The notes under the pieces are model-generated. The model saw only the letters and a program-made list of their open reading frames with translations. It was not told the DNA's origin and did no database searches. Positions 6,645-10,329 of a DNA stretch of 10,329 nt are shown in pieces. How positions within the stretch are numbered: position 1 is the stretch's first letter; the number at the start of each line of letters is the position of its first letter. The stretch covers positions 1 to 10,329 of the forward strand of contig JBJXFY010000336.1 in the NCBI GenBank assembly GCA_046155815.1. Direction: 5' to 3'. Origin of the DNA: JBJXFY01 sp046155815 (GTDB lineage: Bacteria; Verrucomicrobiota; Verrucomicrobiia; Limisphaerales; CAIMTB01). Made by a program: the position numbers and the translations under genes.

Positions 6645-6690
6645 TCCAATTCTATTTATAGCGCACAATCAATGTTAAATCACTTATAAG
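6645..6690. other. AT-rich island between convergent lepB and glgA, with dif-like arms
   Basis: The 89-bp gap between the two convergent stops holds a sharply AT-rich stretch in GC-rich surroundings. It contains a CTTATAAG palindrome (6683-6690). It also contains GCGCACAAT (6661-6669) and ATGTTAAAT (6672-6680), which resemble the two arms of the E. coli XerCD site dif but lie too close together. I see no stem-loop with a T-run, so no clear bidirectional terminator. A promoter would not be expected between convergent genes. Confidence 0.35.
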
Positions 6691-6706
6691 GCGACAGCGC
6701 GGGTGT

Positions 6707-8164
6707 TCACGAGGCCGGACCGGCCATGGCATGGCGGTAAACCTGTTCATACGCTTCCTGGCAGCGGCCCCACGAAAAGTCCGCCGCCACGCCGTTGCGG
6801 CGATAGTACGCGAACGCCGCGGGTGCGGCATACAAAGCGAGCGCCTTGCGGATCGCCTTGGAGAGAGCCCGCGCCTGGTAGCCCTCGAACTTGATCCCGT
6901 TGGCGTGCTCCGGATCGTCGCGGAAGTCCACGACCGAATCGTCCAGCCCGCCAGTGCGCCGGACGATCGGGATGGTGCCGTAGCGCAGGCTGTACATCTG
7001 GTTCAGCCCGCACGGCTCGAAGCGCGACGGCATCAGGAAGAAGTCCGCGCCGGCCTCGATCCGGTGGGACAGGCCCGCGTTGAAGTCCAGCTTCACGGCG
7101 ACCTTGCCGGGGTGCCGCGCCGCGAGCTTCAGGAAGCCGTGCTCGAGTTCCGGCTGGCCGCTGCCGAGCAAGGCAAACTGCAGGTCCGCGGCCAGCATTT
7201 CCTCGAGCGCCGCGAGCGCGAGATCCATGCCTTTCTGATCCGCGAGGCGGCTGACGCCGGCGAAGAGCGGCACGTCGGCGCGGACGGGCAGGTGCAGCTC
7301 GTGCTGCAGCGCTGCCTTGCATCGTGCCTTGCCGGTGAGGTCCGGGGCGGAAAACGCGTGCGGCAGGAAGGGATTTTCCCGCGTGTTCCATTCCTCGTAG
7401 TCCACGCCGTTGAGGATGCCCGTGAGCACGGCCTGCCGGGCACGGATCACGCCATCAAGGCCTTCGCCGAAGACTTCAGTGGTGATTTCACGGGCGTAGC
7501 GCGGGCTGACGGTGGTGAGCCGGCCGGCGAAGACGAGGCCCGCCTTCAACATGCTCCAGCCGCCGTGAAACTCAGCGGCGTCGGGGTTCAGATAGTCCCG
7601 CGGCAGATTCGTGTGCCGCCATTCGTCGAGTCCGAAGAAGCCCTGGTAGGCGAGGTTGTGGATCGTCAGCACGGTCGCCGGCGGACGTGCCCAGCCCTCG
7701 CGCCAAGCCTGATGCCGGACGAGCAGCGGCACGAGTCCGGCCTGCCAGTCGTGGAGGTGGACGATCTCCGGCTGCCAGGGCAGGTAGCGGGCGAGGTGGG
7801 CGACGGCTTTGGCGAACAGGGTGAAACGGGCCGCGTTGTCGGGAAAATCCCTACCCCCTGCCCCGTACAGTCCGGCGCGGTCAGAAAAGAACTCCGCGAC
7901 ATGCACGAAGTACACCGTCAGCCCCGGCAGCGGGCCGTGGGTCCAGACCTCGCCGGGCACGACGCGCAGGTCCAGCGGCACCTGCAGCCACCAGTCCAGC
8001 TTCTCGAGCGGGAAACGTTCGGCCAGCCCGCGGTACAGCGGCATGACGATGCCCACCTGGTGGCCGGCCTGCGCGAGCGACTTGCCGAGCGCGGCGACCA
8101 TGTCCGCCAGCCCGCCGGTCTTGGCGTAGGGATGGACTTCGCTGGCCGCGAGCAGGATTCTCAT
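6707..8164 (-). CDS. glgA: Glycogen synthase (ADP-glucose:glucan glucosyltransferase)
   Basis: A 485-residue GT5 family enzyme with a GT-B fold that extends alpha-1,4-glucan chains from ADP-glucose in the cytoplasm. It begins MRILLAASEVHPYAKTGGLAD, with the substrate-binding K15 of the KTGGL motif. HLHDW lies at 136-140, NGVD at 252-255, GVSRLADQKG at 303-312 (K311, equivalent to E. coli K305) and RFEPCGLNQMYSLRYGTIP at 381-399 (E383, equivalent to E. coli E377). Length fits the family (about 477-500). I chose the ATG at 8164 because it gives the canonical N-terminus. An in-frame GTG at 8203 would add 13 non-conserved residues and overlap serS by 8 bp. It lies 31 bp downstream of the serS stop on the same strand, so the two may share a transcript. 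No other glg gene is nearby. No Shine-Dalgarno is seen. Confidence 0.98.
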   Translation of the reverse strand: MRILLAASEVHPYAKTGGLADMVAALGKSLAQAGHQVGIVMPLYRGLAERFPLEKLDWWLQVPLDLRVVPGEVWTHGPLPGLTVYFVHVAEFFSDRAGLYGAGGRDFPDNAARFTLFAKAVAHLARYLPWQPEIVHLHDWQAGLVPLLVRHQAWREGWARPPATVLTIHNLAYQGFFGLDEWRHTNLPRDYLNPDAAEFHGGWSMLKAGLVFAGRLTTVSPRYAREITTEVFGEGLDGVIRARQAVLTGILNGVDYEEWNTRENPFLPHAFSAPDLTGKARCKAALQHELHLPVRADVPLFAGVSRLADQKGMDLALAALEEMLAADLQFALLGSGQPELEHGFLKLAARHPGKVAVKLDFNAGLSHRIEAGADFFLMPSRFEPCGLNQMYSLRYGTIPIVRRTGGLDDSVVDFRDDPEHANGIKFEGYQARALSKAIRKALALYAAPAAFAYYRRNGVAADFSWGRCQEAYEQVYRHAMAGPAS

Positions 8165-8195
8165 GGGCGCCGCGCGAACTGCGTCATGCGCGATG

Positions 8196-9497
8196 CTACA
8201 CACCGAGGCGTTCCGCCCTCAAGTACGGCCGCAAGGGCTCCGGGATCTCTACGCTGCCGTCCGCCTGCTGGTGCGTCTCGAGGAGCGCCACGAAGAGCCG
8301 CGGCAGTGCCGTGCCCGAGCCGTTGAGCACGTGGGGAAACTGCGTCGGGCCGTCGCCGTCCTTGAAGCGGAGCTGCATCCGCCGCGCCTGGAAGTCCTCC
8401 GTGTTCGAGCAGCTCGATACCTCGAGCCACGCCCCCTGCCCCGGCGCCCAGACCTCGATGTCGTACGTCTTCGCCGAGGCGAAGCCCATGTCGCCGGTGC
8501 AGAGGCCGATCACGCGGTAGTGCAGCCCGAGGAGCTGCAGCACGCGCTCCGCATGGCCGACCATCCGCTCCAGCGCCGCGTAGCCGTCCTCCGGCCGCAC
8601 GATCTGGATGAGCTCCACCTTGTCGAACTGGTGGACGCGGATCATACCGCGCGTGCCCACGCCCGCCGCGCCCGCCTCCGCGCGGAAGCACGGCGAGTAC
8701 GCGCAGTAGTGGACCGGGAGCTGCGCCGCCTGAAGAATTTCTTCGCGGTGGATGTTGGCCACCGGCGCCTCGGCGGTGGGCACGAGGAAGAGCTTACCCA
8801 GCGTCGCGTCATCGGTTCCTTGGCGGACGGCATACGCCTGGTCGAGAAACTTGGGGAACTGTCCCACGCCCTCCATGCAGTGGTGGCCGACAAGGAACGG
8901 CGGCGAAACCTCCGTGTAGCCGTGCTCGTGGACGTGCAGGTCGAGCAGGAAATGGATCAACGCGCGCTCCAGCCGCGCACCCCAGCCGGTGTAGAGCAGG
9001 AACCCGCTGCCGCAGAGCTTCGCGCCGCGCTTGAAGTCCACGAGCCCGAGCGCCTCGCACAGCTCGACGTGCGGCTTTGGCGCGAAGGCGAAGTCCGGCC
9101 GCGCGCCCCAGGTGCGGATGACCGGATTGTCCTCCGCCGTGCGGCCAAGGGCGACCGAGGCGTGCGGCAGGTTCGGCAGGCGCAGCAGGAGCTGGTCGCG
9201 CTCCGTGTCGAGCGTGGCGGCCTCCTCGTCGAGCCTGGCGATTTGGTCACCGCTGGCCCGCACCTCCGCCTTCCGCGCCTCGGCCTCGACGGACTTCTTC
9301 TGCGCCATCAGCGCGCCGATCTCCTTGGAGGCGGCGTTGCGCTGCGCCTTGAGCCGTTCGGCCTCCGCGATCTTCGCGCGGCGCCGTTCGTCGAGGGCGA
9401 GCACGGCGTCAATCTGCGCCTCATCCCCCGCCCCGCGCGCCGCGAGCCGTTCCTTCATCAGCGCCGGCTGTTCGCGGATGAGCTTGATGTCCAGCAT
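8196..9497 (-). CDS. serS: Seryl-tRNA synthetase
   Basis: A 433-residue class II aminoacyl-tRNA synthetase (E. coli 430) that charges tRNA-Ser and, in bacteria with selenocysteine, tRNA-Sec. The start MLDIKLIREQPA is the family's canonical N-terminus, so I prefer the ATG at 9497 over one 18 bp upstream at 9515. Residues about 28-105 form the charged coiled-coil arm that contacts the long variable arm of tRNA-Ser. The catalytic core has the serine-binding TAE (241-243), FRAEAGAAG (271-279), motif 2 GMIRVHQFDKVEL (284-296), SSCSN (361-365) and motif 3 NGSGTALPRLFVALLE (392-407) with the ATP-binding arginine R400. The chain ends in PEPLRPYL. Nothing is missing. A structured repeat lies in its upstream gap, and glgA follows 31 bp downstream. 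Confidence 0.99.
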   Translation of the reverse strand: MLDIKLIREQPALMKERLAARGAGDEAQIDAVLALDERRRAKIAEAERLKAQRNAASKEIGALMAQKKSVEAEARKAEVRASGDQIARLDEEAATLDTERDQLLLRLPNLPHASVALGRTAEDNPVIRTWGARPDFAFAPKPHVELCEALGLVDFKRGAKLCGSGFLLYTGWGARLERALIHFLLDLHVHEHGYTEVSPPFLVGHHCMEGVGQFPKFLDQAYAVRQGTDDATLGKLFLVPTAEAPVANIHREEILQAAQLPVHYCAYSPCFRAEAGAAGVGTRGMIRVHQFDKVELIQIVRPEDGYAALERMVGHAERVLQLLGLHYRVIGLCTGDMGFASAKTYDIEVWAPGQGAWLEVSSCSNTEDFQARRMQLRFKDGDGPTQFPHVLNGSGTALPRLFVALLETHQQADGSVEIPEPLRPYLRAERLGV

Positions 9498-9566
9498 GGG
9501 CGGCGAGGCTGGCAAAACGCCGGCCTGCGGCGCAAGGAAGCGAACGGTGGCGCAGTGTTCTGATTT

Positions 9567-9622
9567 GAATAAGGAATGCAGGAAAAGAGGAAGGGGATTC
9601 AGGTTTCCTGTCTTCTTGATTC
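9567..9622. repeat. Imperfect inverted repeat upstream of serS
   Basis: Arm 9567-9586 and arm 9603-9622 are complementary at 15 of 20 positions around a 16-nt loop. A second short pairing, GGTTTC (9602-9607) with GAAACC (9624-9629), overlaps it. The stretch is purine-rich on the plus strand (GGAATGCAGGAAAAGAGGAA) and much lower in G+C than its neighbours. It fills the middle of the 161-bp gap between the DUF3445 stop and serS. It could be a mobile or dispersed intergenic repeat, or a structured leader of serS. No T-box features (specifier loop, antiterminator) are recognisable. Confidence 0.45.
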
Positions 9623-9658
9623 AGAAACCACCGACGGGGACGACCTGTCACGCCCATA

Positions 9659-10329
9659 TCACCTGCCCTTCAGCGCCGCTACCAGCGCGGGGCGCGCCTC
9701 CGTGAGGCCCTTGTAGGCCGCAATCTCCGCCGGCATGGACGTCAGCGCGTCAGCCAGCGCGAGCGCCGTTTCCGGAACGGCCGCGGCGAGGTGGTCCAGC
9801 CGCTCCAGCTCGATCCGGATGAGAAACGCCGCCCCGCCGCTGCGCGGCAGCGGCAAGAAGGCCTGCCGCTCCACCCGCAGCCAGGCCGTCGCCGGAGTGG
9901 CCGCGGCCGTGAGGCGCGGGCGGCCCAGCGCGGGATGCAGGTTCAGCTCCGCCGTCGCGGCGAGGCCCCAGTTCTCGCGCTCGCCGACGACCCCGGCGGG
10001 CACGCGCGCCAGATACTCACGGATGCGGCGGCCCAGCGTGCCGTTCAGCGTCGGCACTGGCGCGTGAATGGCGGTCACCGGCCGGCCCAGCTTTTCCTCC
10101 GGCGCCCAGCTCGTGGGAAAGCAGACGCAGCCGCCGCGGAAGATCAGTTCGCCGTCATCGCCCGGTGCGAGCAGTAGAAAATCCTGCGGCCACAGCCCGC
10201 CGGTTTCCGCGGCGAGCCTTTCGGGTGGCGCATGGCCGGCGGGCAGCACGAGCAGCGAGCGCAGTTCCGCGAGCAGCGGCGCGGCCTCGGGCCGCCCCGG
10301 CCGGTGGCGTCCAGGGAATTCCTTCAGCC
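9659..10329 (-). CDS. DUF3445 (heme-dependent oxidative N-demethylase-like) protein, N-terminus cut off
   Basis: The frame is open to the right edge; 222 codons before the TGA at 9661-9659 are visible, and roughly 60-80 N-terminal residues are likely missing. A GTG at 10249 could be read as a start, but in-frame codons upstream continue (LKEFPGRHRPGR...LLAELRSLLV), so I treat it as internal. The visible part shows DUF3445 (PF11927) features: FPTSWAPEEKLGRPVTAIHA, which fits the family's region before its conserved IHAPVP, then NWGL, WLRVERQAFLPLPRSG, FLIRIELERLDHLA and the terminal MPAEIAAYKGL. The family includes the alpha subunit of a heme-dependent oxidative N-demethylase acting on methylamines. 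Many members are stand-alone and uncharacterised, so the reaction here is unknown. It is followed 161 bp later by serS on the same strand, separated by a structured repeat. Confidence 0.85.
   Translation of the reverse strand, partial: LKEFPGRHRPGRPEAAPLLAELRSLLVLPAGHAPPERLAAETGGLWPQDFLLLAPGDDGELIFRGGCVCFPTSWAPEEKLGRPVTAIHAPVPTLNGTLGRRIREYLARVPAGVVGERENWGLAATAELNLHPALGRPRLTAAATPATAWLRVERQAFLPLPRSGGAAFLIRIELERLDHLAAAVPETALALADALTSMPAEIAAYKGLTEARPALVAALKGR

Noticed and set aside
6653..6680. A functional XerCD dif site
   Set aside because: With a correct 6-bp centre the left arm (6653-6663) does not resemble an XerC arm; with the matching left arm the centre is only 1-2 bp. I therefore report it only as dif-like.
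8165..8203. Longer glgA start at GTG 8203 overlapping the serS stop
   Set aside because: It adds 13 residues absent from the conserved glycogen synthase N-terminus, which begins exactly at the ATG at 8164.
6731..8326. Plus-strand open frame of 531 codons opposite glgA
   Set aside because: It is antisense to an intact glycogen synthase and is explained by codon bias; no domain features are visible.
8163..9563. Plus-strand open frame of 466 codons opposite serS
   Set aside because: It is the complement of a full-length seryl-tRNA synthetase and its translation (Arg/His/Glu/Leu-rich) resembles no family.
9498..9658. T-box or other riboswitch upstream of serS
   Set aside because: There is no T-box consensus sequence or Ser specifier loop; only a simple imperfect inverted repeat is present.

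Overview
The window is GC-rich (about two-thirds G+C by eye) and bacterial. It most likely comes from the Verrucomicrobiota, or at least the wider PVC group. The evidence is: (i) a Tat-exported DUF1501 protein overlapping a gene whose visible start looks like a Big_2/DUF1549-type secreted protein, a pairing characteristic of Planctomycetes and Verrucomicrobia; (ii) a 446-residue signal peptidase I with a long soluble N-terminal extension and a large insert before the catalytic lysine, as I remember it from verrucomicrobial homologues; (iii) short degenerate AT-richer repeats in otherwise GC-rich intergenic gaps. The phylum call is inference, because there is no rRNA gene here.

Layout: from 1 to 2856 all genes are on the minus strand: the 5' end of a secreted Big_2-like gene (1-283), DUF1501 (280-1641), and an APH-fold kinase resembling methylthioribose kinase (1810-2856). 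From 2947 to 6617 three genes are on the plus strand: ndk, lepA and lepB. The last two are 9 bp apart and almost certainly one operon. From 6707 to the end the genes are again on the minus strand: glgA, serS, and a DUF3445 (heme-dependent oxidative N-demethylase-like) gene cut by the right edge. lepB and glgA converge on a small AT-rich island, while the kinase gene and ndk diverge from a 90-bp gap.

Most genes are housekeeping or central metabolism: nucleotide balance (ndk), ribosome back-translocation (lepA), protein secretion (lepB), glycogen synthesis (glgA) and tRNA charging (serS). The DUF1501/Big_2 pair is an exported system of unknown substrate typical of PVC bacteria. I found no tRNA, rRNA, CRISPR array, insertion sequence or phage gene, and no gene-free stretch over about 170 bp.

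I do not see a clear undescribed multi-gene system. What merits a second look is smaller: a compressed dif-like sequence in the lepB/glgA gap, the domain-like insert in the signal peptidase, a possible (near-)leaderless ndk promoter, a strong hairpin before lepA, and two structured intergenic repeats that may be dispersed elements of this genome.
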